Part shown: in pieces, positions 12,386 to 23,545 of the stretch
Numbering within the stretch: the stretch's first letter is position 1
Layout of the letters: every line of letters begins with the position of its first letter
The notes under the pieces: generated by a model
Database searches by the model: none
What the model saw: the letters and a program-made list of their open reading frames with translations, nothing else
Told to the model about the DNA's origin: nothing
Source of the DNA: Fomes fomentarius
Taxonomy: Eukaryota; Basidiomycota; Agaricomycetes; Polyporales; Polyporaceae
DNA length: 64,000 nucleotides
Direction of reading: 5' to 3'
Assembly (NCBI GenBank): GCA_022606135.1
Contig: JABYQN010000010.1
Span: 1,736,001-1,800,000, forward strand
Made by a program: the position numbers and the translations under genes

Positions 12386-14176
12386 TCAAGATACACTGGC
12401 TTGAGTTGTGTTTGTGGGGTTTGTCGGAGGAGTAGCGGGAGAAGGCGACAGATCGCTGCTGGGCGGCGCAGATGGATCACCTGTGCTCGGTGGGGATGGA
12501 CTGGCAGGCGGTGCAGACGGATCGCCCGTGTTCGGGGGACTCGGATCGGCAGGCGGATTGCCTGTAATCGGCGGAGTCGGGTCAGTAGGCGGCGGCGAGG
12601 ATGGGTCACCCGCAGGTGGATCGGGAGTGGGCGTAGGATTAGTTGGCGGCGCGGGCTGTGGAACGTCCTTCTCTTGCCAGGTGCCAGGAATGAGGGCGAT
12701 GGGCAGTAGCCACGTCGCGGTGAGCGTGACACCGAAGCCAACGTCGAAGCCCTTGATCGCGCCCCAGGACCAGGCGACGAAGCCTCCGATGTAGCCCAGG
12801 TACGGCACCAAACTCTTCATGAGCAGGAGCGCCGGGCGGAGGGCAGGAGGAAGGACGGTCTCTGGGATGTTGCTGAGCAACCACTGCAGCGCAGTCGTGA
12901 GCATTGCGGCGAGTTTTGCTGCTTCGATCTCCTTGTCGTCCAACATTGCCATCACGGGAGGAGGGAGCCAGCTGGCAAACGTTATGAGTGGACCCGAGTG
13001 TCACAACATAAGACGACGGTAAACATACAGCTTATAACCCCACCACATCACTTGCACGGACAGCTTCTCCGTCGAAGGAACCCACACCCGCTTCTCAGTG
13101 GTATTGGGCTTTGAAGGCGGCTTGGGCGTATGGCTCCATGGCCAGTGCCACTTCCAGCCTTCAGCCTGTACATCCGTAGCAGAAGACAATAGCAGATGTG
13201 CAGGCGAGGCGCCCTGCACTACGACATCGATGATAGATCCGTTCTCGTCGACCGACACGATCTCCGAACGCGCGAGCTCGACAGACGACGCATTGTCGGG
13301 CACGAGCGGCACGTAGAACATGACACTGTCGTCATCCTCGAGGACACCTTCATCAGGTTTCGGAGCTGTGGATTCTGTCTCGGCACTGGACTTGAGAGCC
13401 TGAAGACGGAGGTTGTCGAGCATGGACCAGACGCTCTGTCGGCCACGCGAGACGGAGCCATTCATGAACGACGGCGAGGAGAGCAGCGAGAAAAGGCGCG
13501 AGTCCGGGATCGCGGGCGCACCCGAGGCGGGAGGCTTGCTCGGGCCATCACTCTTGGGAGGGTCAACCGTGGAGAGGAATGGCGGGACAGACGTAAGAAG
13601 GGAGTGGATCTTACGCGCGAGCGGGAGGGCCTCGCTGTCGTTGGGAGTTATCGCAGATGGATCCTCTGTACCCGTCGCAGAGACATCATGCTCAGCCTCT
13701 GGGATAGCGGCTAGCGTTTGAGGAGTCTCCGAAGCGGACGAGGTGGATGGTGCGGGGTCGAGCGCGACGGTGATCGGGGCAGGATCCTCGTCCTTGGACT
13801 TCTTGCCGCTCTTCTTAACCCCGCGCTTGCCATTGAGCAGGTGCTCGAATGGGTTGGATCTCTTCTCGCGCTTCGGAGAGGCCACGGGGCTGGTGGCTTC
13901 TTGTGCATCCTTGGCGACTGGCCTGGACTCAGAGGTGGGGGAGAGGAGAGTCGGAGACGACACGGATGGATGCTTGGTGCTGAAGGACCGACGTAGCGCG
14001 ATGCGATCGCGGAGAGCACGCAGGCCCTTGCCCTTACTGGCCTTCTCAGCAGCAGGAGCAGGTGGGGGACTGGTACTACCAGTCTCTTCCGCTACCGAGA
14101 GCCGAGGTTTGGCCTCCGAGCCAGTGGCAATGTCGGCGAGAGCGCTGTCTGGTGCAGGCTGCACCACGTCGGCCAT
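12386..14176 (-). CDS. Unknown protein with C-terminal membrane region and Pro-rich tail
   Basis: Exons 14176-13029 and 12971-12386 join as GYKL/WLPPPVMAML with a GTATGT donor and CCAG acceptor. I do not recognise the family. The first 230 residues are Ser/Pro-rich and disordered in appearance, with basic patches (RALRDRIALRRSFSTKH, KREKRSNPFEHLLNGKRG). The middle contains an acidic region and a compact segment (EGWKWHWPWSHTPKP). After the intron come an amphipathic helix and one or two membrane segments (LVPYLGYIGGFVAWSWGAI and FGVTLTATWLLPIALIPG). The tail of about 80 residues is a Pro/Thr/Asp/Gly-rich near-repeat (NTGDPSAPP, STGDPSAPP). It could be a membrane-anchored scaffold; this is inference. 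The tail of the gene lies 166 bases from the convergent HIT gene. Confidence 0.65.
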
Positions 14177-14642
14177 GCTGGGCGGGATCGTCCACGCGAC
14201 GGCGAGGGAGATGGTGGGTGATGGTGGGACGTTAGGAAGGGAAGGTACTACATAAGTATGCGGCGGGGAAATGGAGGGCGGCGGCGGGAGCGGAAGAAGA
14301 CGTTCGGAGGTGCCGTCGCCATATGCAATGCACGTTCCTAGTTCCCGACACGCTCACGGGACCTGCCAGTGATCCCGCGTGGGTTCCTGGCACGGCTGGG
14401 TCCTTGCCTTGATGTCATCGTATACAGCGACCAACCTTCTTGTTGCCTTCCAGCTCCCATCGTCGCCAACCCGTCCATATGTCAGAAGTGCGGCTGTCAC
14501 TTCTTGAGCTTATATGCTCTCCGGTCGCCGTCAGCCGCCTCAAATATTCCATACAAATCGGCGGCCGTACAACGTACAACGTGTGCCGTTCAGAGGACCG
14601 TGTACGGGTGCGAACTTCACCCCCCCCCGGCGACGTGCCATG
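14177..14642. other. Intergenic, promoter side of the Pro-rich gene
   Basis: Upstream flank of the minus-strand gene ending at 14176, with no supported gene. A C-run of ten bases lies near 14620-14630, just before the RBR remnant begins. Confidence 0.5.
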
Positions 14643-14867
14643 ATAGTATAGTGTATAAATGTTTCTGACGAACACTGTAAAAGTACATCTCACAACCAAA
14701 CAGATTGACAATCTCTGACCAACGGTTCCATTTAAGTACACCGAGCACACGCCCACATTTGGTAGTTCCTACAATTCTGTTGACTCAATTATGTGAGTGT
14801 TCTTGGCAGCCTTTTTGAAATCACTCGCACTCACTAACAAACACAGGCGCAAGGCTCTGGGCACTGA
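14643..14867 (-). pseudogene. 3' remnant of an RBR E3 ligase gene
   Basis: This segment matches 18667-18895, the 3' end of the intact RBR gene downstream, over its whole length by eye (for example the shared strings TTCTGTTGACTCAAT, CACGCCCACATTTGG and CTGACGAACACTGTA). It therefore represents the end of the penultimate exon, the last intron, the last exon and the 3' flank. In the remnant the terminal exon still reads QMWACARC, but one zinc-binding Cys (CRDC in the intact gene) has become Tyr and a stop follows directly after the last ARC-T. Nothing of the upstream RING or IBR sequence is found next to it. It is a truncated, decaying duplicate. Confidence 0.72.
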
Positions 14868-15293
14868 TCATGTAGAAGTTGCAGTTTTGAGTGGCTGACA
14901 ACAAAATCGACTCTATCTGCGTTGTCGGAAGATATGCCATTATACGGAGATTAAGTACTAGGCTTGCCAGCTGGCACTGCGTCCATTCACAGATTTGGAA
15001 ACTACTAGTTTCGGGTTTATCACTGAGGCCGTTGAGTTGTTGCAGGTCAGTGGCGCACCTCATGCTGTCTCTTGAGACCCCCTGCCCCAGCATGCCAATC
15101 AGTATCGTGTACGAGCCTGCCCGATTACATGGCAATGCTGCAGCAAACGCATAACGTCACCCGGTACTTCATCCTCGCATATATATATGTGTGTGTATGT
15201 GTTGGTCACCCTTGGAACTCGCCGGTTACTCATCCCACAAGTCAACAGACTGAGATCCATCACAGGGTGCATCTTTTCAAAATACTATTGCCT

Positions 15294-17045
15294 ATGTCCA
15301 CTCCTGGCAATCACACCGCGTTGACCTCGTTCAACAGCGCACGGCTCTTCCCAACACATTCTACTCCCTCCCCTTCCCCTCCCTTGCCGTCATTATCAGG
15401 TCCTTCGGGGTTGTCCGGGGGGATCCAGCCTTCTCGTCAACCCCGCCTCCCCGCCTCGTCCCAAAAACGTGACCAGCTAGCGGTGATGAAGGCGAGTCCG
15501 CGATTTGACAAGTATCTGCCATCCCAAGGTAAGGATACTCCGCCGCCCCCGAGTCCGCCGTCTCGCGGACGTCCGACAAGACGCACATTCGTAAGGAGTA
15601 CTAGGTATGTGTATGTTTCTGCTCAAATGGCGCATACTCTCTAAGTAGTTGATACACGGCAGTCGAAGCTCCTCTTCAAAGCAATGTGCACAACAAAACG
15701 TACCATTGACGCATGCTGACTTATCCTCCAGGCAAGTGCCGGAAAGACGTCCCAGATCCCTATCCTCTTCTTCTTCCTCAAGCAGTCATTCACTATCTTC
15801 TATATCCACGCGTCCTCCAACTCCCCCACCCAAAGATCGTCCTGTCATGCCGGCAGCAAAGCTTGTACATCGCCGGCCTCCTCACGATGGCAGCCCTCGA
15901 TTTCCTCGATCGCCTCCTTACGAGACCTGGTCGTCCTTCGTGCCTCCCGGGCACGAGGCGTCCTGGTCGTCTTATGCGGACGGGCTTGGTCGCGCTATCC
16001 CGTCTCCAGGCTCCCTGTCATTGACATCCTTTTTAACTAACGCCGAGTATGACAGGGCTGTTGCCCTAACCCTGTCCCAGGACATGGACCCTCCTCCCCG
16101 TCCACTGCCTCGTGATGAACAAGATAGGCAAGTTCATGCAGGCTCCCTCATCTCTCTCATCTTCGTATGAGCTGATCATTCTCATGCATACGCAGATCAG
16201 CGGCCTTCGCTCACAGCCCGAGCCCTTCTCCCATCCAATTTCATCTTTCAACAACACCCCACTCCCGCGGGGTAGGGAAGGAGACGTATGTGATACTTTT
16301 TGGTGGTTTTCCATAACTGACATCGGGATATACTAGGAGTCCCCTGGCGAGCCGTGCGGGGACCCCATATTCACTGCCTTCCACCCCCTCCAGGAGCCCA
16401 TCGAACTCGCCCGTTTCTTCGCGTTCTCCAAGCCCTCCACCTACATACCTGTGCGCGGTCTGTCAAGATGAGATAGATGGAGCCATCATACATTTATCGT
16501 GCGGTCATCTGCTCGACACTTCCTGCCTCCGGAGGATGTTCGAGAATGCGACCAAGGACGAGTGACTCTTCCCCACCAAGTGCTGCCTAACCACCATCGA
16601 CATCGACACTGTCCAGATGGAGCTCGGCGCGCCACTCGTCGAACAGTACAAGCGCAAGTCCCGGGAGTTCAAGACCAAGGACCGAGTGTACTGTCACAAT
16701 CCCACCTGCTCAGCCTTCCTCGGAGGTGCCACAGCCACGCCTGCGGCTCTTCGCTGCACGGAGTGCCACTCGGAGACATGCGGGAGCTGCAAGGACGCGG
16801 CGCACGATGGACAGACGTGTGACGCACGCCATGACGAGGTGATGCTCGAGTACGCGAAGGGACAAGGTTGGCAGCGCTGTCCGGCGTGCAAGCACCTCGT
16901 GGAGCTTACGGAGGGGTGCTACCACATGACGTGCCGGTGCGAGAAGCAGTTTTGCTACCTGTGCGCGGCGGTTTGGAAGACTTGCGAGTGTCCGCTCTTC
17001 CATGTGCCGGATGAAGAACCTGCAGCTGCGCAGACAGTGGCATAA
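15294..17045 (+). pseudogene. RBR (RING-IBR) E3 ligase gene with in-frame stop
   Basis: RING-between-RING ubiquitin ligase relative. Readable exons: 15294-15604, 15663-16127, 16196-16285 and 16337-17045. The joined frame gives a Ser/Pro-rich N-terminus, a segment EYDRAVALTLSQDMD shared in style with the paralogue at 18.8-20.3 kb, a RING1 (YLCAVCQDEIDG ... LSCGHLLDTSCL), an IBR region (DRVYCHNPTCSAFLGG, CSECHSET-type Cys pairs) and RING2 (WQRCPACKHLVELTEGCYHMTCRC). Inside RING1 the frame contains TGA at 16563-16565 where the paralogue reads Ser (DE-stop-LFP against DESLFP). The copy also lacks the C-terminal Cys-rich exon that the paralogue has, ending EEPAAAQTVA. Intron 2 would be GC-AG (GCAAGT donor at 16128). 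The stop suggests a recent pseudogene, since the rest of the frame is intact; a base-calling error is the alternative. Confidence 0.72.
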
Positions 17046-17637
17046 GGACCTACAAGGTCTGGAAATGCCAACGTTGGTCGTGATTCTGCCATGCCCCTAT
17101 CGCTGTCATATTTTATTAGAGTCGTATCGCTCGCCGCCGCGATGGACATGGTGGACATGGGGTTTGGGCTTGAGATCTGGGAGAAGGAGACGGAACGCGA
17201 GAACTGGAAAGTCGCAGACTGGACTGAGGAGGATGAGCAGAACATGGCTGGGCAGAGCCACGTTGACCTGAATATGACCTACATAGATATTCAAGTTGTC
17301 GATCCTCTACTACATCATGATACCACTGAGCCCGTGTTTTATAACAGTCACAGTCTACCATTCATGCCACTATGTAACTCATGATCAATTCTATCACAAT
17401 TGCATGGGAGGCGCGATGTCATTGAAAGGACCAGACGTGGAGATGTACATGCTCAATTGCTCGTAGTACACGACATGCCTGCCCTGTGACCATATACGTA
17501 CGTGGTGTGACCGGACGCGTCTTGAATATCAATGCGCGGCATATGACGCATGCCCTACAAGCGCGCGATCTTCATCTTAATCATTCCACCTCGTTGGCCG
17601 AAACCAGCTCCCGACAACGAGCCCCAAACCACACCGA
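17046..17637. other. Intergenic, unresolved
   Basis: About 590 bases between the RBR pseudogene and PSF1. An open frame at 17091-17384 (plus) has somewhat coding-like composition (WEKETERENWKVADW) but no family match, no convincing upstream exon and no paralogue support, so it is not called as a gene. Confidence 0.4.
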
Positions 17638-18447
17638 ATGTCAGCGAACGACGCAAACCAGTACGGCGACCTCGCCACACAGCTCCTCACAGAATCACGC
17701 CGCTCTACGGCGACAAACACGCTCCTCAAATACAACGACGTCCTCGTGCGGTCCATCATCCGCGAGCAGCGCGACCTGGAGGCGCGCATCGAGGCCGCTC
17801 TCGCGCAATCCGCGCCCCCCGACTCCGATCCCGACGCGGACCCGGACGCGACGCTCGATGGGGAGAAGAAACGGCAGAGCGAGCGGTACATGCCCACCAT
17901 CCTCCTGTACCAGACGGCCATCCTCCGGAACAAGCGCTGCCTGCTCGCGTACCACCAGCATCGAATCGAGTTCCTCAAGGACCTGTACTGGTCGGTCGGG
18001 GGCGCGCTGCCCATCCTCCTGTCCCTCCCGCCTGCCCCCGCACAGGCAGCAGCAGACGCGCCGCCGGCGGGCGGAGTACCAGGGGCAGGAGGGGCGGGCA
18101 TAGTTGTGTCGGCGCCGCAGGATATCCGCTCAAAGCTGTCGCCGCACGAAGTGGACTTCTTGCGGTCGTATAATGCGTCGCTGCTGACGCTGCGCACGGA
18201 AGCGTTCTCGTCTGCATCGGGGATCGGCGCTGGTGCAGGGCACAGTGGCATGACGGAAGACATTGACTTGCTCGCGCCGGTGGGCCATCCGCCAAAGGAC
18301 CTGCAGGTGCATGTGCGGGTTGTGCGCGATTGCGGGATCGTCCACACTGAGCTGGGTGCGATCGACTTCAAGCGGGGCCATCGATTTTTGGTACGGAGGT
18401 CTGATATCGAGCATCTCATCGTGCAAGGTTATCTGGAGGAGTCGTAG
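17638..18447 (+). CDS. PSF1: GINS complex subunit Psf1
   Basis: Subunit of the heterotetrameric GINS complex, which with Cdc45 and Mcm2-7 forms the replicative CMG helicase. Intronless, 269 residues. The N-terminus starts with YGDLATQLLTESRR, the usual fungal Psf1 opening, which supports the ATG at 17638. The core A-domain motif ILLYQTAILRNKRCLLAYHQHR is the family signature (human has SLLRNRRCTVAYLYDR). Next come KLSPHEVDFLRSYNASLL and a C-terminal B-domain (DLQVHVRVVRDCGIVHTELG ... IEHLIVQGYLEES). It is longer than human Psf1 (about 196) because of two Pro/Ala/Asp-rich insertions, near residues 60-80 and 125-160. Ends 310 bases before the convergent RBR gene. Confidence 0.93.
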   Translation: MSANDANQYGDLATQLLTESRRSTATNTLLKYNDVLVRSIIREQRDLEARIEAALAQSAPPDSDPDADPDATLDGEKKRQSERYMPTILLYQTAILRNKRCLLAYHQHRIEFLKDLYWSVGGALPILLSLPPAPAQAAADAPPAGGVPGAGGAGIVVSAPQDIRSKLSPHEVDFLRSYNASLLTLRTEAFSSASGIGAGAGHSGMTEDIDLLAPVGHPPKDLQVHVRVVRDCGIVHTELGAIDFKRGHRFLVRRSDIEHLIVQGYLEES

Positions 18448-18756
18448 CACGATGTGAGTGTACTTTGTATCGTTCCTGTTCACATTGCCTGTATGGTTTG
18501 TGGTACTTGATATACTGTCCAAGAGCTGTGTCGACGGACATCTCTCGGGAATATATGCAAGTACAAAGTCCACTGTAACCCATTGTGAGACACAGCGTGC
18601 CCAAGGGCCCCAAAGAGCCATTCTATGCGAGCGCACAATTACGCGTGGTAACAAGGCAAAAGCGAGAATAGTATAGTGTATGTTCCTGACGAACACTGTA
18701 CAAGTACATTTTACAACCCACATTGACGATCTCAGTCTACCCAAGCTCGCCAAAGC
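18448..18756. other. Intergenic between convergent genes
   Basis: About 310 bases holding the two 3' flanks of PSF1 and the RBR gene. The part from 18667 is the copy of the repeat shared with 14643-14867. Confidence 0.55.
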
Positions 18757-20286
18757 CTATAACCAACGGTTCCGTCTACACCGAGCGCACGCCCACATTT
18801 GGCAGTCCCTGCAGTTCTGTTGACTCAATCATGTGAGTGTTCGTAGGCATTCTGAAATCATTCGTACTCACGAACAGGAACAGGCGCAAGTAATGGCCGC
18901 AGCCGTCACAAGTACCACCACCAGACACATACCGCCAATGATGGTAGCAGTCGTGGTTGTCCCTCAATCTTTCCACCTCGCGTTGGACGACCACGCGGTA
19001 GTCGGCCGCACGCACGGGCACCCCGGCCGTACCCTGGACACGCTGTTGTCGCGCGACTCTGTCCTCCGCGGCGTGGATAAGCCTGTTCTCGTCCCATTGT
19101 GTGCAACGGCATGACTTCCAGGTCGCAGTGCAAAGGTAGCAGAATTGGTGCCTGCATCGGCAGGTCATGTGGTAGCACCCGATGGTGAGCTCAACGAGAT
19201 GGCCGCATCCAGGACACCGCTTCCATCCTTCCTGCCCTGCTAGTGCGACTACGCCTGCATCCTCTTCGTTTGTACAGCGTGTTAGAAGGGAGTGCGCCTC
19301 TTTCTTGCAGTGGCCACATGTCACGGAGAAGCATTTGAGGCAATTGAGGCGGGATGCAGTGGCCGTAGCGGGCCCTAGAAAGGCCGAACAGGTTGGACGA
19401 TGGCAGTAAACCCTGTCTTTTGTTCTAAACTCTATGGCCTTCTTCTCGAAGAGGATGAGCAGATCTTTGCTAAGGTAAGGGCGAATTTTGGTGACGTCGA
19501 AGGGCTGACGACAGCAGGCTGGCGGGAAGAGGGACTCGTCCACAGTCGCAGAACGGAAGAGATCCACGAGACACTCGACGTCGTATGCGTCCCCGCAAGG
19601 TGCACGGATAACAGGACCTGTGATTTCGTCCCGGCAAATGACGCACTGGCAGGACTCCGGCCTCTCGAAACTAGTATGTCGGGGTATCTGAGTTCCCTTC
19701 TTCATAAATCAGGCATCAGCACGCTCACCGAACGTTGGCGCTATTCGGGAGCTTCCTCGCACTTGAAGACGCGACAGGTGGCGAGTTGGCTATAATTGAC
19801 CTGCGTGTTTATGCAGGCTAAGCACCCATACCTTGTACTGGATCATGGTACGCACGATCTGTTCAAAGACGGTGTTGCAGCCGCTGTCACGGTCTTCGCA
19901 ACTGATACTGGTCTCATCTCAGGTGTCGAAGCGGGAGCGGGAGTGGGTGTTCGGGTTGGAGGGGGTCGACCCTCTGCAAGGGCCCTGGCAACCTCCCTAT
20001 CGTGCCTCTCGACCTGCTCTATTTGTTCATATTGATCCAATATTGTAGCATCTGCTCTGAGCGCATTGTCGATGCTTCGTGCAAGCGCTATGTCCTGGGC
20101 CAGTATCTGCAGAGCGCGTGCCTCCTCAGCGAAGAGTTGGAGGGCGAGCTCTTCGTCGGTGAGAGGCCCTCCTCTATCCTTTCCCTTGCGACGTCCCTGA
20201 ATGGCGTCGACATCTTCCAAGCTGCATGATGCAACGAGGGAGAGGAGAGAGGCCACCTCGGGGTCGAGGACGCCTTCTGCAAACAT
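18757..20286 (-). CDS. RBR (RING-IBR-RING) E3 ubiquitin ligase
   Basis: Apparently intact RBR ligase: RING1 recruits E2, RING2 carries the catalytic Cys. Exons supported: 20286 to about 19950, an exon ending at 19832, 19687-18873, and 18816-18757; the join near 19.85-19.99 kb is uncertain because two frames look coding there. N-terminal part: acidic/Gln-rich helices (TDEELALQLFAEEARALQ, ARSIDNALRADATILDQ). RING1: CQCVICRDEITG with CGDAYDVECL. IBR: DRVYCHRPTCSAFLG and LNCLKCFSVTCGHCKKEAH. RING2: GWKRCPGCGHLVELTIGCYHMTCRCRHQFCYLC. After HDCYHHWRYVSGGGTCDGC, the last intron (GTGAGT/ACAG) restores the conserved Cys-rich end CRDCQMWACARCRRNRW. Without that intron the frame would end in unrelated residues. 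The domain set is that of the Agaricomycete RBR expansions of the ARI/TRIAD style. Confidence 0.82.
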
Positions 20287-21627
20287 CGTTGTGAGCAGGG
20301 GGTAGGTACTGGCAGGAAAGAGGAGATTGAGGGTGCGATAGCATATCTGCGGCTGATATATATGACTCGGGAGGGCGTTGCTTCTGCCTCGTGTAGTCGG
20401 ATCCTTTGAAGTTCGCAGGTGACCTATGGACCTACCGCAGCAACGAGAGAGAGCGGCATTCGCTGTGAACGTTGTGGACCCGTTTGCATTGTCTTCTGCA
20501 GTGAAAACGGCCGCGTGTACACAATTAGATGATGATTGTCATTCAACTGATCGTCTTGACGATTGCTTTTACTCAACGTTATAAGATCCTACTATATGAT
20601 AGGGAGAAGTACCGGCGAGTACTGCAATTGGCAGTGTCTTGGAAGCGTGCCTGCGTGTGTCATTATGTTCGATGAATGACGATGTCACTGGGTTACATAG
20701 GGCGGCAGGATCTTACCTCTCCCTTAAGTGTACGTCGAAGGCTTAAGTATTTGCGCAACGAGTTCGAGTGGACGCAGACTCCAGAGTACAGTAAACGCAT
20801 CAAAAGGGATATGCGGCCCGATGTCCGTATTACTAAATAGGGCGTCTCTGTCTTTCAACTTCGCGCTTGCGGCCGGATACCGTACGTGGCTAACAAACGA
20901 GTACCGAGCTCTACCCTATAGTATGGTACTATTTCGTGCATTCCATGTTAAAGACTAATATCCCGCGGCATCCGGTGTTGCAGTTGTCCCGGATGCGCTC
21001 TCCCGCCTTTGATGCCGCCCAAAAAGGCACAGGGACAATCACCAGTGGCGACAGAGCTTACGGCAGCTCGGATATAGTGCAGTGATGACTTATCGAGAAC
21101 GAGTCAACAACTCGAACAAGTGAATCCATGCGAAGACGTGGGCGCGAAACAACCATTCTCAGGCAATGCGAAGTCGTACGCGTGGGGCAGTTGAGGCCCG
21201 GGTTCAGCGCGAGTACCCTCACGGCATCATTTACCAACAAGGAAGGAGCTGTTCTTGCGCTCGGAACGGGATATTGGTCATCTGGAGACTACAAGCTCGA
21301 ACGCCGGAATGGTCCGCTCAGATGATACTTCAAGAACCGGGAGTGTTGCGAACCTCCTCATCAATCACCGCAATCCTCCTATCTTAGCGATATGACGCCG
21401 CAAAACACATTCTGCGCAGAGCCCGAGGTCCAAGCTGGATGCTGGTCAGGCCTACTTGGAATCTGCAAGCACGGGAAAAAGACTCAGAGTCCGGGCCTGA
21501 CAACCACAAAGAAAACCCCAAATCGGTTCCATTCGGAAGAGGGGAATGTTGAATCGGTGTGTCTGTGCGGTTTGCATCGTCCGATGCAGTGGCAAGCTCA
21601 CGCATAGGATTGGATTAGCCTGCATTC
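20287..21627. other. Long intergenic region, no gene seen
   Basis: About 1.3 kb between the RBR ligase start and the M20 peptidase start. Frames of up to about 75 codons occur on both strands, but none has recognisable motifs, intron support or a paralogue in the window. It must include the promoters of both divergent genes. Confidence 0.55.
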
Positions 21628-23545
21628 ATGCATTTCACCAACGATTGGTGTGGCTGTTGGGACACCGAGGTAGACCGGACCAATCACTCGTCGGAGACGT
21701 TGCCGGCGTATGCAGAGAAAGAAGACATCCAGTCCGAGGTCATCAAGACTATACAAGATAAATTGGTCGAGCTGTCCCCTGAGCTGCGTAAGCTGAGCTT
21801 GGACATATGGCGTGCGTATTCAAGGTACCTTCTCAATTCCAGACTGTTGACATGTTTCACTACAGACCATCCGGAACTCATGTATGAGGAAGAGTGGGTC
21901 CTCCATCCCTCAGGCTTGTGTCATGAACCTAACTCTCTGGTCATAGATATGCGCATGATAAGTTGACGCAATTCATGACCTCTCATGGCTTCGCAGTAAC
22001 GCCACACTATCTCGGCCTCCAGACAGCATGGCGTGCGACATACACACACACCACATCAGACGCGAGAAGCAGGAAAGCGCGCTCCCAATTGCGTGTCATC
22101 GGCGTTAACTCTGAAATGGACGCACTCCCTGCCATCGGGCACGCATGTGGCCACAACCTGATTGCGATGTCGGGCGCAGCGGTTGCCATTGCAATAAAGG
22201 CTGCCCTACAGAAGCATGACGTGCCTGGAACCGTCGTCTTACTCGGGACGCCTGCAGAAGAGGCCGGAGGAGGAAAAATAACGCTCTTGGAACGAGGCGC
22301 GTACGAAGACATGGACGCCTGCATCATGTAGATTTTCCTAAGTTTCTAAACGCAAAATATGCCCGCTCACTTGACTGTCCTGGCAGGAGCCATCCGTCAT
22401 CGGGGCCGGAGAACTTCACCGCACTATGGCCAGGGGTGGCGTTACAGCCAATTGAGGCTGCGTTCTTCGGTCACGGGTGCGATTACTGAGTCCGTTCTAC
22501 GCCCAGACAGATGTGTTGACCTTCGATTACGTTGCAGGGCACACGCCGGCGCGGTTCCTTGGGAGGCACAGAACGCGCTAGATGCAGCATTTGTCGCCTA
22601 CTCCGCCATCTCTGCTTTGCGCCAGCAAATAAGACCTGATCATCGGGTCCATGGCATAGTTGTCGGGCGTGACTGGGTACCCAACAGTACGTCACCGATT
22701 TATCTACCCGCTCAGTGTGGTCGGTTGATATCATACATACCATAGTCATTCCCGATTATGCGAAGTTACGGTACATGGTCCGCGCACCGACATGGGCGGA
22801 ACTAGCAGTCCTTGGAGAGCGGGTGAAAGCATGTTTTGAGTGAGTGATGGACAGCATGAGCGGTGCGTCGAAGTGGTTGACGATTCATTCTATAGAGCTG
22901 CAGCCCATGCGACGGGCTGCAAAATTGAAATCTCATCCGGCGCAGGGTACTATGAAGTACGGAATAATAGCGCCTTGGGTATGGCTGCTCTTTCCTTTAC
23001 CGCAACATCTGTCTCCATAGTAACGTGCATACGTAGGCGAAGAGTACGCCCGAGCTGTTGGCTACATGCATGGCATGCGAACAGATACGGGCCAAGGTGT
23101 GGGCTACTCCACAGACTTCGTGAGTGAACAACGCAACGATCACTCGTTCCCACATACTGAACCATTATCTGTCAGGGGAACGTGACTTTCGGTGAACAAC
23201 ACTGTTACTCACTAGATGTTCACCCGAGTGACACTAAGAACAACAAATTCTGTTTTGCAGCGTTGCCGGCACTGCACCCGGTCTACTCGATTCCCACAGA
23301 ACCCAACGGGGCAAACCACACGCCACAGTTCGCGAACTCGGCGAAGACGCACGAGGCCCATGAGGTTACGCTCAAGGTTGCCGCAGGCCTCGCCGTGGTT
23401 GGGTACAAGGTGCTCCAAGACGAGGAGTTTGCTCGCAAGGTGAATGCTGATAAGTCCCTGCTACATCTTCGTCATGTTGCTGACTCTGAACTAGGTCAAG
23501 AGGACTTTCGATGAAGCGAAGGCCATCCGTAATGGGCGAACATGA
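21628..23545 (+). CDS. M20 family peptidase/amidohydrolase (PM20D2-like)
   Basis: Zinc-dependent amidohydrolase of peptidase family M20, nearest in layout to PM20D2/aminobenzoyl-glutamate hydrolase-like proteins that cleave dipeptides or N-acyl amino acids. Eleven exons: 21628-21811, 21866-21893, 21947-22327, 22387-22476, 22538-22686, 22746-22839, 22896-22978, 23037-23119, 23176-23191, 23261-23439, 23495-23545. Every join restores family sequence: DIW/HHPELMYEE/EYAHDKLTQFM, GIGHACGHN-type metal site (read here AIGHACGHNLIAMSG), GTPAEEAGGGK with the catalytic Glu, IMSHPSSGPENF, FFGHG/AHAGAVPWEAQNALDAA, VPN/IIPDYAKLRYMVRAP, and STDF/GNVTF/ALPALHPVYSI. Two exons are tiny (28 and 16 nt). The ATG at 21628 is the first in frame; the first 20 residues are not conserved-looking, so the start is tentative. 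Confidence 0.87.

Noticed and set aside
17091..17384. Possible small gene downstream of the RBR pseudogene
   Set aside because: The frame has no known domain, no paralogue, and no splice sites that would link it to the RBR frame.
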